Positions 1 to 9,737 of a DNA stretch of 36,570 nucleotides are shown piece after piece. The DNA is from a virus, in IMG/VR virus record IMGVR_UViG_3300042691_028200, positions 1 through 36,570 of that record; one strand, written 5' to 3'. The notes below the pieces were generated by a model, which worked only from the letters and a program-made list of their open reading frames with translations, was not told the DNA's origin and did no database searches. Both the position numbers and the translations under genes were made by a program. The stretch's first letter is position 1. Each line of letters begins with the position of its first letter.

Positions 1-2
1 CA

Positions 3-158
3 GATTATGAAACCGAAATGTCACAATTTGATGGACATAAGAAAGACTTTATAATGTTCATTGAAGAGTATGAAAAACGTAGAGGTATGAATTGTGAAGA
101 GTATTATCCTGAATTAATTGACTTTATTAAAAAAATAAAAGATGAAAATAAATTATAA
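3..158 (+). CDS. C-terminal fragment of a radical SAM (twitch-type) protein, 5' truncated
   Basis: An open frame runs from the window edge to a TAA at 156-158 and gives 51 residues with no start codon in view. The end of this fragment (K-x-DF-x3-F, Y-x3-RR, N, YPEL, DF) matches in order and spacing the end of the complete radical SAM protein at 911-2359 (FKSFYTQYDIRRNKNF and FPELEDWF). I therefore infer a paralogue of that protein; the cluster-binding region lies upstream of the window. The next gene starts inside it, with a 17-nt overlap. The family call rests on one short tail only. Confidence 0.5.
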   Translation, partial: DYETEMSQFDGHKKDFIMFIEEYEKRRGMNCEEYYPELIDFIKKIKDENKL

Positions 159-873
159 ACAACCATATTGGGTTAAGTTTAATTGGGAGATTGATAGTCA
201 TCATGATAATCAATACGTTACCGAATTTAATAAGTTTGAGAGTGATGAAATTCTAAGCTTTCAACACGAGAAATCGTATACGATAACTTGCGATTTTAAA
301 ATCGATGAGTCATATAAAACTGATAAAATCTTTATGATTTTTGGTAAACCTGGTAAAAATTTAGGTTTAGCATATAACACCGAAGCAAAGGTATTATCAT
401 TTGAATTTTGGACAACGGTAAATGGTGAAGATAAATTTAATTATCTTTTATTTGAAGATTGTGAATTGAATTCTGAGTTCAATACCGCAACGATAATAAG
501 AAATGAGAATGAGTTTAAAGTATTTTTGAATTTCAAAGAAATCAATTCAATTGTATTTGAAGGTGAATTAATTGAAGATTATAAACATTCTGAAATATTT
601 TTAGGGTGTGGTAATCCAGGTTCACCTGTTGAGGAACATCGTTATTATGGTGAAGTGGATATTAACCATTTCTCAGTTATTAAGAACTCAACAATCATTG
701 CAAATAGTAAAAGTATCTATAAATCAAAGGATTATGATATAATTAAAAAAAGATTCTATAATGATATTCTATTCTTTTATGATTTTGAAACAACAAATAA
801 TATTGGAGTAGTTTACGATAACTCAAAAAATACACACTTTTTAGAAAAAGTACCTAATCAGTTTGTGTTGTAA
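142..873 (+). CDS. Hypothetical beta-rich protein, possible concanavalin A/LamG-like fold
   Basis: This is a 243-residue soluble protein with no signal peptide or membrane segment. I recognise no named family. The alternating hydrophobic pattern, a YTITCDFKID strand near residues 46-55, the LGCGNPGSP turn near 153-161 and the following YYGEVDINHFSVI strand resemble laminin-G/concanavalin A-like lectin domains, where a G(N)NP-type loop precedes the closing strands. That would suit glycan binding but is fold-level inference. It lies between two radical SAM genes and overlaps the upstream one by 17 nt, so it is probably cotranscribed with it. Confidence 0.6.
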   Translation: MKINYKQPYWVKFNWEIDSHHDNQYVTEFNKFESDEILSFQHEKSYTITCDFKIDESYKTDKIFMIFGKPGKNLGLAYNTEAKVLSFEFWTTVNGEDKFNYLLFEDCELNSEFNTATIIRNENEFKVFLNFKEINSIVFEGELIEDYKHSEIFLGCGNPGSPVEEHRYYGEVDINHFSVIKNSTIIANSKSIYKSKDYDIIKKRFYNDILFFYDFETTNNIGVVYDNSKNTHFLEKVPNQFVL

Positions 874-896
874 ATAAGAAAAAAATAACGTATATT
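868..896 (+). promoter_or_regulatory. Promoter-like element P1
   Basis: TTGTAA (868-873, overlapping the upstream stop codon), a 17-nt spacer, then TATATT (891-896). The ATG at 911 follows 14 nt later across an A-rich stretch without a Shine-Dalgarno sequence. The same TTG-N20-TATATT arrangement recurs ahead of 11127, 25862, 30512 and 35307. Confidence 0.6.
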
Positions 897-910
897 TTAA
901 AAAAAAAGAA

Positions 911-2359
911 ATGTCAGAACAATTAGCAAATTGGAGAGATAAAAACCTGAACTCAGTGAGTTGTAGTTTTTGTGCTGCCAAATGGTACAACGTAAGTTTA
1001 CACTTAGGTCATGGTTTTACAAACTCATGTCACCTACCACTCCCACACCCAATCGATTTAGAAAAAATTAAAACAAATCCATCAGCGTTACACAATACTG
1101 ATTTCAAAAAAGAAATTAGAAGAATGATGTTAGAAGGAACTAAACCCGCAGAGTGTTCATACTGTTGGAAGATTGAAGATATTGGTAGAAATAACATTTC
1201 TGACCGTGTATACAAAAGTCAAATCTATAGTGAAGAGGAAATTGCGGCTTTAAAAGAACTTCCTTGGGATGCCGACATCACACCAAAAACAATTGAGGTT
1301 AGTTTTGACCGTACTTGTAACTTTGCTTGTTCATATTGTAATTCAGGATATTCAACAACTTGGGGTAAAGACATTAAAAAGAACGGAGCATACCAAAAGT
1401 TTAAAACAACGAGTGCCGGAGCATATTATGCCGATGGATCTTGGTCAGAGATATACGGTAAACAAAATGAGAACAACCCATATGTGGCAGCATTTTTAGA
1501 GTGGTGGCCTGAGTTAACAAAAACCTTACAAGAGATTAGAGTTACTGGTGGAGAACCATCACAGAGTCGTAACTTCTGGCAGTTCATGGAAGAAGTTAAG
1601 AAATACCCATCACCAAATCTAAGAGTTGCTATCAACTCAAATTTAGGTTTGAATCAAGAAACGGTAGATAGACTTATCAATGTGACACACGAGATTGATG
1701 TTAAGGAATTTGACATCTATACAAGTTGTGAAGCGTATGGTAAACAAGCTGAGTACATTCGTGATGGTTTAAACTATGAACAATGGAGAAACAACTTAGT
1801 ACAAGTTATTGAGAAGGCAAACATTAGACAAGTTGTTATTATGATGACAATTAATAGTCTATGTTTATTCAGTATCACAGAATTCTTAGATGATATGTTG
1901 GAATTGAAAGCCAAATATGGTTGGAACAAACCAATCGTTGACTTTAACATTCTTAGATGGCCAGCATTTATGTCACCGTTAACATTACCTGATGACATTA
2001 AACATGATTTACACGGCAAATTATCAATGTGGTGGAGAAAGAATAAGAAGAACCCTTTAATTAACATGCATGAGGGTGCTCAAATCCAAAGATTAGTAGA
2101 TTATATTGAAGTTGTTAACAGAGGTCATAATACGACTGAAATGGACATGGAAATGCAGTACCACGATTTCAAGAGCTTCTACACCCAATATGACATTAGA
2201 AGAAATAAGAATTTTGTTGAGACATTCCCTGAATTAGAAGATTGGTTCAACTCAATTGAAATTGATAACACTATACCTGACGTAAGAGTAACCGACGGAA
2301 GAATTACTCACTATGAACCTGGTGAATACATATCAGACAAGGAAAATTATAATTTATAA
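911..2359 (+). CDS. Radical SAM protein, twitch/SPASM-type
   Basis: The 482-residue protein has the radical SAM cluster motif CNFACSYC (CX3CX2C: Cys136, Cys140, Cys143), followed by the family's strand and helix pattern, including RVTGGEPS. The N-terminal 90 residues carry a second cysteine set (Cys18, Cys21, Cys40, Cys82, Cys85, the last two in AECSYCW), typical of twitch-type accessory iron-sulfur domains. It should bind one [4Fe-4S] cluster for SAM cleavage and probably an auxiliary cluster. The substrate is unknown; a peptide, sugar or nucleotide is possible. It is the first gene after promoter P1 and shares TAATG with the next gene. A second complete member of the superfamily sits at 34212-35279. 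Confidence 0.88.
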   Translation: MSEQLANWRDKNLNSVSCSFCAAKWYNVSLHLGHGFTNSCHLPLPHPIDLEKIKTNPSALHNTDFKKEIRRMMLEGTKPAECSYCWKIEDIGRNNISDRVYKSQIYSEEEIAALKELPWDADITPKTIEVSFDRTCNFACSYCNSGYSTTWGKDIKKNGAYQKFKTTSAGAYYADGSWSEIYGKQNENNPYVAAFLEWWPELTKTLQEIRVTGGEPSQSRNFWQFMEEVKKYPSPNLRVAINSNLGLNQETVDRLINVTHEIDVKEFDIYTSCEAYGKQAEYIRDGLNYEQWRNNLVQVIEKANIRQVVIMMTINSLCLFSITEFLDDMLELKAKYGWNKPIVDFNILRWPAFMSPLTLPDDIKHDLHGKLSMWWRKNKKNPLINMHEGAQIQRLVDYIEVVNRGHNTTEMDMEMQYHDFKSFYTQYDIRRNKNFVETFPELEDWFNSIEIDNTIPDVRVTDGRITHYEPGEYISDKENYNL

Positions 2360-4461
2360 TGGTTATTAGTAAAAAGGTACCGGTAATTCAAAATATTTCA
2401 CAATCGAATAAAGTTTTAAAATTCGGATCAACTGATACAGAAGAGAGTTTTTTATTAAACAAGGAAAGATTGGGTGAGAATTGGGAATATTTCAATAAGG
2501 AAATTGAATATAGATACAATTCTTGGGGATATAGAACTAAGGAATTCGAGGAACTAAAAGATGATTATATGATTGTCTTTGGTTGCTCGTTTACCGAAGG
2601 TATTGGATTACATTATGACGATTTATGGTCGACCAAATTAGGTAAAGAACTCAATCTTGATGTATTGAACTTAGGTATGGGTGCAACTGGAATTGACTTC
2701 CAATTTTACAATACCATATTAATACATAGCTACATTTTAAAGAGAGGTAAACTGCCGAAAATGGTGATTTACCAATGGCCAAATAAATATAGAAAGACAT
2801 TTGCATTCAAGGGGGAAAACACTAGTGGTGATAGAATTAATTTGGATTTATTTTCTATCACATATCCTAAAAATGTTTATCCTAAATCGGTAAATGATTA
2901 TTTTGAATGGTATAAGGCGAGTTATGTTGAAAATCAAGGCGAACAAATTAAAGATATTGCGTTAGGTATCACTCTATGTAATAATTTATGGGAATCATTA
3001 AATATTCCTGTAATAAATTGGCAATGGGCTGATGATGTTGGTTATGAATTTAATTTTATTCACGAAAATAAAATAAAAATACTTGGAATCTACGATAATA
3101 CTAACATTAAGGCTAGAGACTGCTCTCATAATGGTTCAGTTGTTCAAACATTAATTGTGGATGAAATATTAAAATCTTTGAGAGATGATAAAAGAGTTTA
3201 TTGTTCACTTGAAGATTGGGATAGTGTTTTGAATTATTATAGACCCAACGGTTCTTCTAAATCTTGGTATCTTAATGAAACAGGGAATTTTGATTATCCT
3301 AAAATGTGGGGAGTTTGGAACCTATTCAATATTGAAGACGGAAATAAGCCGTTTGGTCATGATGTGATAGTGGAAAATACGACACCAAAGTATGGTGATG
3401 ATGTTGTATTTCAAACAAAAGATGAGATTAGAGGAAAGAAACATCTATACATCATCAATGTATATGATAATCAATTCTTTAAGAAAAATGAGGAGATTGG
3501 ATTTAAATGTATATCTGAACAATATATCAATGACATCAAAAATGGTAAATGTAAAATAGTGATGATTCATCAATTCGAAGGTTATAGTGCGTCATCATCA
3601 AAGAACAACGATTTAGATATAATTGATTCTTGGATTAGAGAAATAGACTTACCTCACGAATCGGTATACTATATTCACGGCAACTTATTGGTAGATGAGG
3701 TTAGAAAAGAAAAAGGGTTTAAATTTAACTGCGTTCCAATTTCCATTTTTGATTCTTGGATTGATTACCGAGTGTTTAAAGATGAAATGGTCGAATTTAA
3801 ACCTGTAGATAATGGATTTCTTTTCTTATCTTATAATAGAAATCCAAGATACCATCGAGTTTATTTAGTTTCCGAGTTTTTAAGACAAGGATTATTGAAT
3901 AAAGGTAGAGTGAGTATAGGTAAGTTCGATAGTGATGAAACAGAATCAATTAAATTGTTATCTGAAATGTCACCATTAATTATTGACAGAACATTAGACA
4001 TTAATTGGGCGGGAAATCTTGAATTGCCGGACCATGAAGCAACTTTTATGTCGATTGTTACTGAAACATTAATTGACGAATCTGTTCTTTTTATTTCTGA
4101 AAAAATTTGGAAACCGATTGTTGTCGGACATCCGTTTATGATTTTAGGTAATGTTGGAACATTAAAATACATCAAAGACTTAGGATTTAAAACATTTGAT
4201 AAATGGTTTGATGAGAGTTATGATAACGAAACGATTCATCACAAAAGAGTGGATATGGTTGTTAGTGAAATCAATAGATATAGAGACAAATCGATTGATG
4301 AATTAAAAGCAATCAGAGAGGAAATGAGAGAAACTTGTGTTTATAATAGAAATAGATTTTTGGAAATTATTAAAGACAAGTACGACTACGACGGAATTGG
4401 TGGAAGTAATAATAAGAAACCATTAGTTGAAATTTTTAAAGAGATATATAAAACCTTTTAA
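2359..4461 (+). CDS. Fusion: SGNH hydrolase-like domain plus SEK-family glycosyltransferase-like domain
   Basis: The 700-residue protein has two parts. Residues about 65-275 look like an SGNH/GDSL esterase or acyltransferase: FGCSFTEG puts the nucleophile at Ser77, NLGMGATG resembles the block II glycine, and DCSH at 254-257 fits the D-x-x-H dyad. Residues about 360-700 match the C-terminal part of the gene that follows: SYNRNPRYHR (491-500), SIVTET, SEKIWKP (580-586), HPFMILGN and FKTFDKWFDESYD. This second module recurs in the genes at 4464, 6914 and 16912. A combined glycan O-acylation and sugar-transfer role is inference. Coupled by TAATG to the gene before. Confidence 0.7.
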   Translation: MVISKKVPVIQNISQSNKVLKFGSTDTEESFLLNKERLGENWEYFNKEIEYRYNSWGYRTKEFEELKDDYMIVFGCSFTEGIGLHYDDLWSTKLGKELNLDVLNLGMGATGIDFQFYNTILIHSYILKRGKLPKMVIYQWPNKYRKTFAFKGENTSGDRINLDLFSITYPKNVYPKSVNDYFEWYKASYVENQGEQIKDIALGITLCNNLWESLNIPVINWQWADDVGYEFNFIHENKIKILGIYDNTNIKARDCSHNGSVVQTLIVDEILKSLRDDKRVYCSLEDWDSVLNYYRPNGSSKSWYLNETGNFDYPKMWGVWNLFNIEDGNKPFGHDVIVENTTPKYGDDVVFQTKDEIRGKKHLYIINVYDNQFFKKNEEIGFKCISEQYINDIKNGKCKIVMIHQFEGYSASSSKNNDLDIIDSWIREIDLPHESVYYIHGNLLVDEVRKEKGFKFNCVPISIFDSWIDYRVFKDEMVEFKPVDNGFLFLSYNRNPRYHRVYLVSEFLRQGLLNKGRVSIGKFDSDETESIKLLSEMSPLIIDRTLDINWAGNLELPDHEATFMSIVTETLIDESVLFISEKIWKPIVVGHPFMILGNVGTLKYIKDLGFKTFDKWFDESYDNETIHHKRVDMVVSEINRYRDKSIDELKAIREEMRETCVYNRNRFLEIIKDKYDYDGIGGSNNKKPLVEIFKEIYKTF

Positions 4462-4463
4462 TA

Positions 4464-5753
4464 ATGAATTTTGTATTTGAAGATGTTTCTACGTGTAGAA
4501 ATTTTATAAATAATTGGGAAATGAATGGTGTTGGTTCATATAGATTTACTATATCACCACTATTCAATAGAATGTTCATTTTAGGACACATAATTGAGGG
4601 GTTCGATGCTAACGTTAAAATATTCGACATCAACGATAAACCTGAAAATTATATTGTGCCGGTCGGTGTACACAATGACCCACACATTTGGGCTGGAGGC
4701 GAACACTCATCCAATCAAGAAGTAAGAAGTTTATTTGAATTTATAAACGAAACCTATTTGGATGATTTAATAAATCGTAAAGCACACCTTTTAATTGACT
4801 CAAGTTTAGAGGGTTATCATGAAGATTGGGTATTTGATTTCTTTCACAAAGAATGTGATAAAAGAGGTATATCGGCAGACAGAATGATTTTTGTTACGGG
4901 AAATTCCATCGTTGAAGAAAGATACGAAAACTGGTTGATAGAAAATCCAAAAGAAGTGAGAATGGTACCACTTCCATATTCACATTTTGAGAATGATGTT
5001 TACTTAACATCCAAACAAATGTTAGAAAATAATGACCTACCAACTTTTGAAGAACAAGTAAAACATAAAGAAAATAACTTAAATGCTGTTAGACTTTATA
5101 ATAACTTAAACAAGAAACCAAGAGAGCACAGAATATGGTTCTATAGTAAATTATTTTATAATGATTTATTGGATAAAGGATTGGTTAGTATGAATCAAAT
5201 TCATGTTTCACAAAGAAGATATTGCGGTGAGTTTATGGAACAGGAGTATGTTGAGAATTTCGCCCATACTCTACCTTCACTGATATATGGAACATCGAAT
5301 GAAATTGAAGACACTGGTTATTATATCAATAGAGTTAACCATAAAGTTTGTGATGATAGTTGGATTTCAGTGATTAGTGAGGCAAGATTTGAAGATGAGG
5401 AAGGTACCGTCTTCTTAAGTGAAAAGGTTTTTAAACCGATTGCATCTCATCACCCATTCATTATTATGGGTAATAAACATAGTCTAAGAGAAATGAAAAA
5501 GTTAGGTTATAAAACATTCTCAGATTGGATAGATGAAAGTTATGATGAGTTGGATAATTTAGAAAGAATGGATGCTATTATCAAAGTCTTAAAGGATATT
5601 GATAAGATTGAAAATAAATTAGAATGGTTCAAGGGTATGGAAGAGGTATTAAAATTTAATTACCAAGTCCTAAAACGAAATGTGATTAAGACATACCCAT
5701 ATGCCTTTAATAAATTAACCGAAATATACGGGGAAAAGAAAAAATTGATTTAA
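4464..5753 (+). CDS. SEK-family glycosyltransferase-like protein
   Basis: The 429-residue protein is a paralogue of the C-terminal half of the preceding fusion. Shared landmarks are NKKPREHRIWFYSKL (215-229), SVISEA, FLSEKVFKP (317-325), HHPFIIMGN (329-337) and YKTFSDWIDESYDE. The T/S-E-K-x-F-x-P followed by a nucleotide-sugar-type loop resembles the donor-site region of GT10 fucosyltransferases, which use GDP sugars, but the match is short. There is no signal peptide or membrane helix, so it should act in the cytoplasm. It starts 2 nt after the previous stop and is followed immediately by a sugar-nucleotide dehydrogenase. Confidence 0.65.
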   Translation: MNFVFEDVSTCRNFINNWEMNGVGSYRFTISPLFNRMFILGHIIEGFDANVKIFDINDKPENYIVPVGVHNDPHIWAGGEHSSNQEVRSLFEFINETYLDDLINRKAHLLIDSSLEGYHEDWVFDFFHKECDKRGISADRMIFVTGNSIVEERYENWLIENPKEVRMVPLPYSHFENDVYLTSKQMLENNDLPTFEEQVKHKENNLNAVRLYNNLNKKPREHRIWFYSKLFYNDLLDKGLVSMNQIHVSQRRYCGEFMEQEYVENFAHTLPSLIYGTSNEIEDTGYYINRVNHKVCDDSWISVISEARFEDEEGTVFLSEKVFKPIASHHPFIIMGNKHSLREMKKLGYKTFSDWIDESYDELDNLERMDAIIKVLKDIDKIENKLEWFKGMEEVLKFNYQVLKRNVIKTYPYAFNKLTEIYGEKKKLI

Positions 5754-6914
5754 ATGAAAGTTGGATTTATTGGTGTAGGTAAATTAGGTAAAGATGCTGC
5801 TGAGGTAATGTATGAAGCAGGGCACGATGTTTTAGGATATGACACTAGAATAGTTGAGGGTTGTAAACATGAAATGACATGGTTAATTGAGGATGTTTGT
5901 ACACATGGTGAAATTATTTTTATTGCGGTACCAACACCACACGACCCATTATATGATGGGAAATATCCGACATCACATTTAGACCCTAAAGACTTCGATT
6001 ATACAATAGTAAAAGACGTTCTAACTGAGGTTAATAAACACACAAATAAAAATCAATTAGTCGTTTTAATTTCGACAGTTTTACCTGGCACAATACGTAA
6101 AGAATTCATACCATTATGTACTAATTTTAGATTCATTTATAATCCATATCTAATTGCTATGGGTACCGTTAAAGAGGATATGATAAATCCTGAGATGTTA
6201 ATAATTGGGACTGAAGATGGTAGTAGAACTGGCGATGCTAATATATTAACAGAGTTTTATGGAACATTTATTTATCCAAAAACGAGATGTGAGATAGGAA
6301 CGTGGGATGAAGCTGAAGCCATTAAGATATTTTATAACACATTTATATCAACTAAAATTGCGTTAGTTAACATGATACAAGACGTTGCTGAAATTAGGGG
6401 TAATATTAACGTTGATGTGGTAACAGGAGCACTTGAAAGGAGTACGAAAAGAATTATAAGTCCCGTCTACATGAAAGCTGGTATGGGAGATGGTGGAGGA
6501 TGTCACCCAAGAGATAATATTGCATTAAGAACATTATCAAATGAATTAGGATACGATATATTTGATTCTATCATGAAGGCTAGAGAAGTACAGGCTGAAA
6601 ATTTAGCAAAAAAGTTAGAAAAATTATCAAAAGAATATAATCTACCTGTAATTATTTTAGGTAAATCTTATAAACCTGATGTTGAATATACCGAAGGGTC
6701 AACGTCAATACTGACAGGATACTTTTTGGAAAAAAATGGTATATCTTTTAAGTTTGATTCTGAACCTGAAACGGCGGTTTACTTATTAGCACATAGAGGT
6801 AAATTCTACGATTATCAATTTCCAAATGGTAGTGTGGTGTTAGATGTGTGGAGAGAATTTAAGACTAACAATAATAATATAAAAGTTATCCATTACGGTA
6901 ATACCAGAAATTAA
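5754..6914 (+). CDS. UDP-glucose/GDP-mannose dehydrogenase family protein
   Basis: The 386-residue protein is an NAD-dependent four-electron nucleotide-sugar dehydrogenase, making a uronic acid. GVGKLG (7-12) is the Rossmann loop, STVLPGT (107-113) and NPEML (145-149) are family motifs, Lys191 and Asn195 sit in EAIKIFYNTF, and GGGCHPRD (247-254) supplies the catalytic Cys250. The family usually has CFPKD or CLPKD, so His-Pro-Arg is a mild variant. The C-terminal nucleotide-binding domain (LGKSYKPDVEYTEGST) is shortened to about 85 residues. The sugar (UDP-glucose, UDP-HexNAc or GDP-mannose) cannot be decided here. It shares TAATG with the next gene. Confidence 0.88.
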   Translation: MKVGFIGVGKLGKDAAEVMYEAGHDVLGYDTRIVEGCKHEMTWLIEDVCTHGEIIFIAVPTPHDPLYDGKYPTSHLDPKDFDYTIVKDVLTEVNKHTNKNQLVVLISTVLPGTIRKEFIPLCTNFRFIYNPYLIAMGTVKEDMINPEMLIIGTEDGSRTGDANILTEFYGTFIYPKTRCEIGTWDEAEAIKIFYNTFISTKIALVNMIQDVAEIRGNINVDVVTGALERSTKRIISPVYMKAGMGDGGGCHPRDNIALRTLSNELGYDIFDSIMKAREVQAENLAKKLEKLSKEYNLPVIILGKSYKPDVEYTEGSTSILTGYFLEKNGISFKFDSEPETAVYLLAHRGKFYDYQFPNGSVVLDVWREFKTNNNNIKVIHYGNTRN

Positions 6915-8257
6915 TGAAAAGAAAGTTAAATTTAGTGTACGACGATTGGGTAACCGGAGAAGAGAACCCAAAACCTAACGGTGTTAAAATATACGGCAAC
7001 AATTTATTTTGGGATGGTGAAATGTTAATTAGGAACTACTATGATAGAGGATTAGCATTTGGGTATTATGAAGATTTATTTCCTGAAGAATCCGATAGGT
7101 TTGAAACTGTAAAATGTAGAATGGAGGATGTTAAAAAAAATCCAAACCGAAAATACTATTACGTAATGGACTATTTTAGATTTGATTTATGTAAAGCATT
7201 ATGTTGTGGTAATATAGAACACGGAGAATCCATCGACGCAGTTTTAAACAGAATTCCACCTATGAGTGAAGAAGTTTTAAACTCATTGAGAGAAGATAAT
7301 AACTTCTTCCTTTTAATGTTAACCGCTCATGAACCAGAAGGTGTTAAGTCATTCGAGTGTGTAAATGAATTTATTAACAAGCATTCAATTAATCCCAAAA
7401 AAATATTCATTGTAAACAACAATAGTAAATTGAATGAATTAAAGCACACATTTGCACCTGATGTAAATGTACACTCAATAAAGTTTATTCCAAGCACATC
7501 AAACTATAGTTTAACGAGAGTCAACTCAAGATTCAACTCAAACAAAGAAGGTAAATTCTTTTTATGTCATAATAGATCACCCAAAGTCCATAGATATGGT
7601 ATTCTAACATTACTTAAACATGAAGGGATTTTAGAAGACGTAAATTGGTCATTAGTGCCAAGTTATAGTGCCGCTGATAAAGGTTTTTTCGGTACCCTAT
7701 TTAACAGACAAGATTTTAAAACATATGAAGAAGAAATTGATTATTTTAGGTCCGTTGATATAAAAAGAAGTGATTATGAGGTAGACGAAAAATGGTTTAA
7801 ACCAAATACACCAGAAATAAATGTTGACGGATTACCAACATGGATGAGAGTACCTGAAAAAGAACTTACGTTCGAAAACTCCTACATCAATATAGTAACA
7901 GAATCATCATATATTGATAGTGATTTTATTGTTCACATCACAGAAAAATCATTCAGGCCATTCTACCACTATCAACTACCTTTATTTGTTGCATCACATC
8001 ACCACATTAAACTTTTAAAGGAAATATATGGTTTTGATATGTTTGATGATATTATAGACCATTCATATGATGATATTTTAAATCATAGAGATAGGTTATT
8101 TAAGATTGTTGAGGAGATAAAAAGACTGAACGGGAAGAAAGAAGAAATTAAAGAGTTCTATAAGAACAATTACGAAAGATTTGAAAAAAATAAAATTATA
8201 ATTTATAACATCTTGAAAAATACAGATGATTATTTATTTTTTAGAAATTTAATTTAA
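6914..8257 (+). CDS. SEK-family glycosyltransferase-like protein
   Basis: The 447-residue protein belongs to the same family as the genes at 2359 and 4464 and is closest to that at 16912. The N-terminus has LNLVYDDW; the core has HNRSPKVHRYGIL (219-231), SYINIVTESS, HITEKSFRPFYHYQLP (341-356) and YGFDMFDDIIDHSYDD. The T-E-K block followed by a P-hydrophobic stretch recalls the TEK..(A)..PIYWG donor-binding region of alpha-1,3-fucosyltransferases (GT10). I infer a cytoplasmic glycosyltransferase, possibly using a GDP sugar. It starts in the stop codon of the dehydrogenase gene. Confidence 0.65.
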   Translation: MKRKLNLVYDDWVTGEENPKPNGVKIYGNNLFWDGEMLIRNYYDRGLAFGYYEDLFPEESDRFETVKCRMEDVKKNPNRKYYYVMDYFRFDLCKALCCGNIEHGESIDAVLNRIPPMSEEVLNSLREDNNFFLLMLTAHEPEGVKSFECVNEFINKHSINPKKIFIVNNNSKLNELKHTFAPDVNVHSIKFIPSTSNYSLTRVNSRFNSNKEGKFFLCHNRSPKVHRYGILTLLKHEGILEDVNWSLVPSYSAADKGFFGTLFNRQDFKTYEEEIDYFRSVDIKRSDYEVDEKWFKPNTPEINVDGLPTWMRVPEKELTFENSYINIVTESSYIDSDFIVHITEKSFRPFYHYQLPLFVASHHHIKLLKEIYGFDMFDDIIDHSYDDILNHRDRLFKIVEEIKRLNGKKEEIKEFYKNNYERFEKNKIIIYNILKNTDDYLFFRNLI

Positions 8258-8259
8258 TT

Positions 8260-8997
8260 ATGAATACGTTATGGGTTTTTGGAGATAGTTACACGGCGGA
8301 ATATTTTCCTGTTGGGGAAGAATTCACCGTAAGTAATTACGACCATTACAAAACATTTAAAGGTGGTAGATTACCCGACATTTGGCCCAATATTTTGGGT
8401 AATAAACTTGGATGTGAAGTTAAAAATTTTGCAAAGGGAGGTTCCGCCAACACAAACATATTTTTAAGTTTCTTAAATGTGTGTGAACAATTAAATGAGG
8501 GTGACCGAGTTATCATTGGGTGGTCAAATAATAAAAGATTCGTCGCAGCAAATTTCAATATCGACATTTTCAATGATATATTACCGTGTGACAGTGAATT
8601 TCATGAAACACATCTCTCAAAGAGAACAATTGATGAAATTTTTTACAATAGAACACATCCAATATGGGTAGAAGAAGTTTACGGATGGATTAAATTAATT
8701 AATCTTTATTGTGATTTGAAAAAAATTAAAGTACATCATTGGACAAGTGACGATGACATGACTTGCCAATTTAATAAGTACGATGATGAAAAATATATAA
8801 GTGTATTAGAATCTGCAAATAGATGTTTAGGACTTATGGAATATATTTCCGAATTAAATTATGAGCAAAACGGAACACATAGTAGAATTATATATGAAAC
8901 TAATAACCAAATTAGTGATGGTCATTTTGGTGAATATGGACACATAGCACAAGCGGAACATTTCTATAATTTCATTAAAAAACGCGAACAATGTTAA
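8260..8997 (+). CDS. SGNH/GDSL hydrolase-like protein
   Basis: The 245-residue protein begins with WVFGDSYTAEYF, placing the catalytic serine at Ser10. FAKGGSANTNIF matches the block II glycine and asparagine region, IGWSNNKRF lies where the block III asparagine is expected, and the tail has DGHFGEYGH (220-228), a D-x-H pair. Family members are serine esterases or O-acyltransferases; without a signal peptide this one is cytoplasmic and could add or remove acyl groups on a sugar. It is the first of three consecutive SGNH genes. It starts 2 nt after the previous stop, and the next gene begins inside its end. Confidence 0.75.
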   Translation: MNTLWVFGDSYTAEYFPVGEEFTVSNYDHYKTFKGGRLPDIWPNILGNKLGCEVKNFAKGGSANTNIFLSFLNVCEQLNEGDRVIIGWSNNKRFVAANFNIDIFNDILPCDSEFHETHLSKRTIDEIFYNRTHPIWVEEVYGWIKLINLYCDLKKIKVHHWTSDDDMTCQFNKYDDEKYISVLESANRCLGLMEYISELNYEQNGTHSRIIYETNNQISDGHFGEYGHIAQAEHFYNFIKKREQC

Positions 8998-9737
8998 ATA
9001 TTGGTGTTGCTGGTTGTTCCCATTCAGGAGGTGGTTATGGACATGCTTGGACATACTATATGTCACATAAATTAGGTTGTAGATTAACCGATGTAACCGC
9101 ACCCGGTGTTGGTAACGAAATGATGGTTGAGAAGATTAAGAAAAGTTTAGAAATTAAAGATGAACATGATGAAGTGGACTTCTACGTATATCAAATAATC
9201 GAACCTTCAAGATTAGTGTTAGGTCTAAATGGGAATAATCCTGAAGATGAATATAAAAAGTATCAAACAGGATTACAATATTTTGAAAACAATATAAATT
9301 GTCATAGACAAACTAACGGTATTTCATATTTTACATTTCAACAGTCATTCACAAACAATGATATGAATAGAATTATAGATAAAAAATATGATATTGAAAA
9401 ATTTATGAGGGAACACATTATAATTTCAGATTTTAATATGAATATAAAAGTGTTTCACACATTAATGGCAATTCAAAACCTGTTCAATTTTCATAAAAAG
9501 AAAGTATTATTTTTTTCTTGGTCAGTTGATATTAAAGAATTGGCGAAAAACGTCGGATATGGAGACATTATCGATTCTATGTATGTTATGGATGGTAATG
9601 TTGAAACATTTGCGAAGAGTAGAGAATTAAAAACCGTGAGTGAATTTGATTTTCATTATGGATCCGAATCACAGAGAATAATCTATGAAGATTTTCTTCA
9701 CAATAATATTGTCGACTTCATAAACAATAAATTATGA
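8991..9737 (+). CDS. SGNH hydrolase-like protein, divergent
   Basis: The 248-residue protein has GVAGCSHSGGGYG at its start (candidate nucleophile Ser10), a block II-like VTAPGVGNEM and a tail DFHYGSES (Asp220, His222) that aligns with the end of the previous gene's product. The overall plan therefore matches the SGNH family, although GDS is replaced by GCS and sequence identity to its neighbours looks low. It overlaps the upstream gene by 7 nt and the downstream gene by ATGA. The substrate is unknown; a glycan ester is the contextual guess. Confidence 0.65.
   Translation: MLNIGVAGCSHSGGGYGHAWTYYMSHKLGCRLTDVTAPGVGNEMMVEKIKKSLEIKDEHDEVDFYVYQIIEPSRLVLGLNGNNPEDEYKKYQTGLQYFENNINCHRQTNGISYFTFQQSFTNNDMNRIIDKKYDIEKFMREHIIISDFNMNIKVFHTLMAIQNLFNFHKKKVLFFSWSVDIKELAKNVGYGDIIDSMYVMDGNVETFAKSRELKTVSEFDFHYGSESQRIIYEDFLHNNIVDFINNKL

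Noticed and set aside
1269-1499. A 76-residue + strand frame inside the radical SAM gene
   Set aside because: It overlaps the CX3CX2C region in another frame and has no recognisable feature.
1774-2067. Open frames on the minus strand, for example inside the radical SAM gene and inside 11132-11629
   Set aside because: They lie wholly within well-supported + strand genes, show no recognisable motifs and have low-complexity hydrophobic composition expected of antisense frames.
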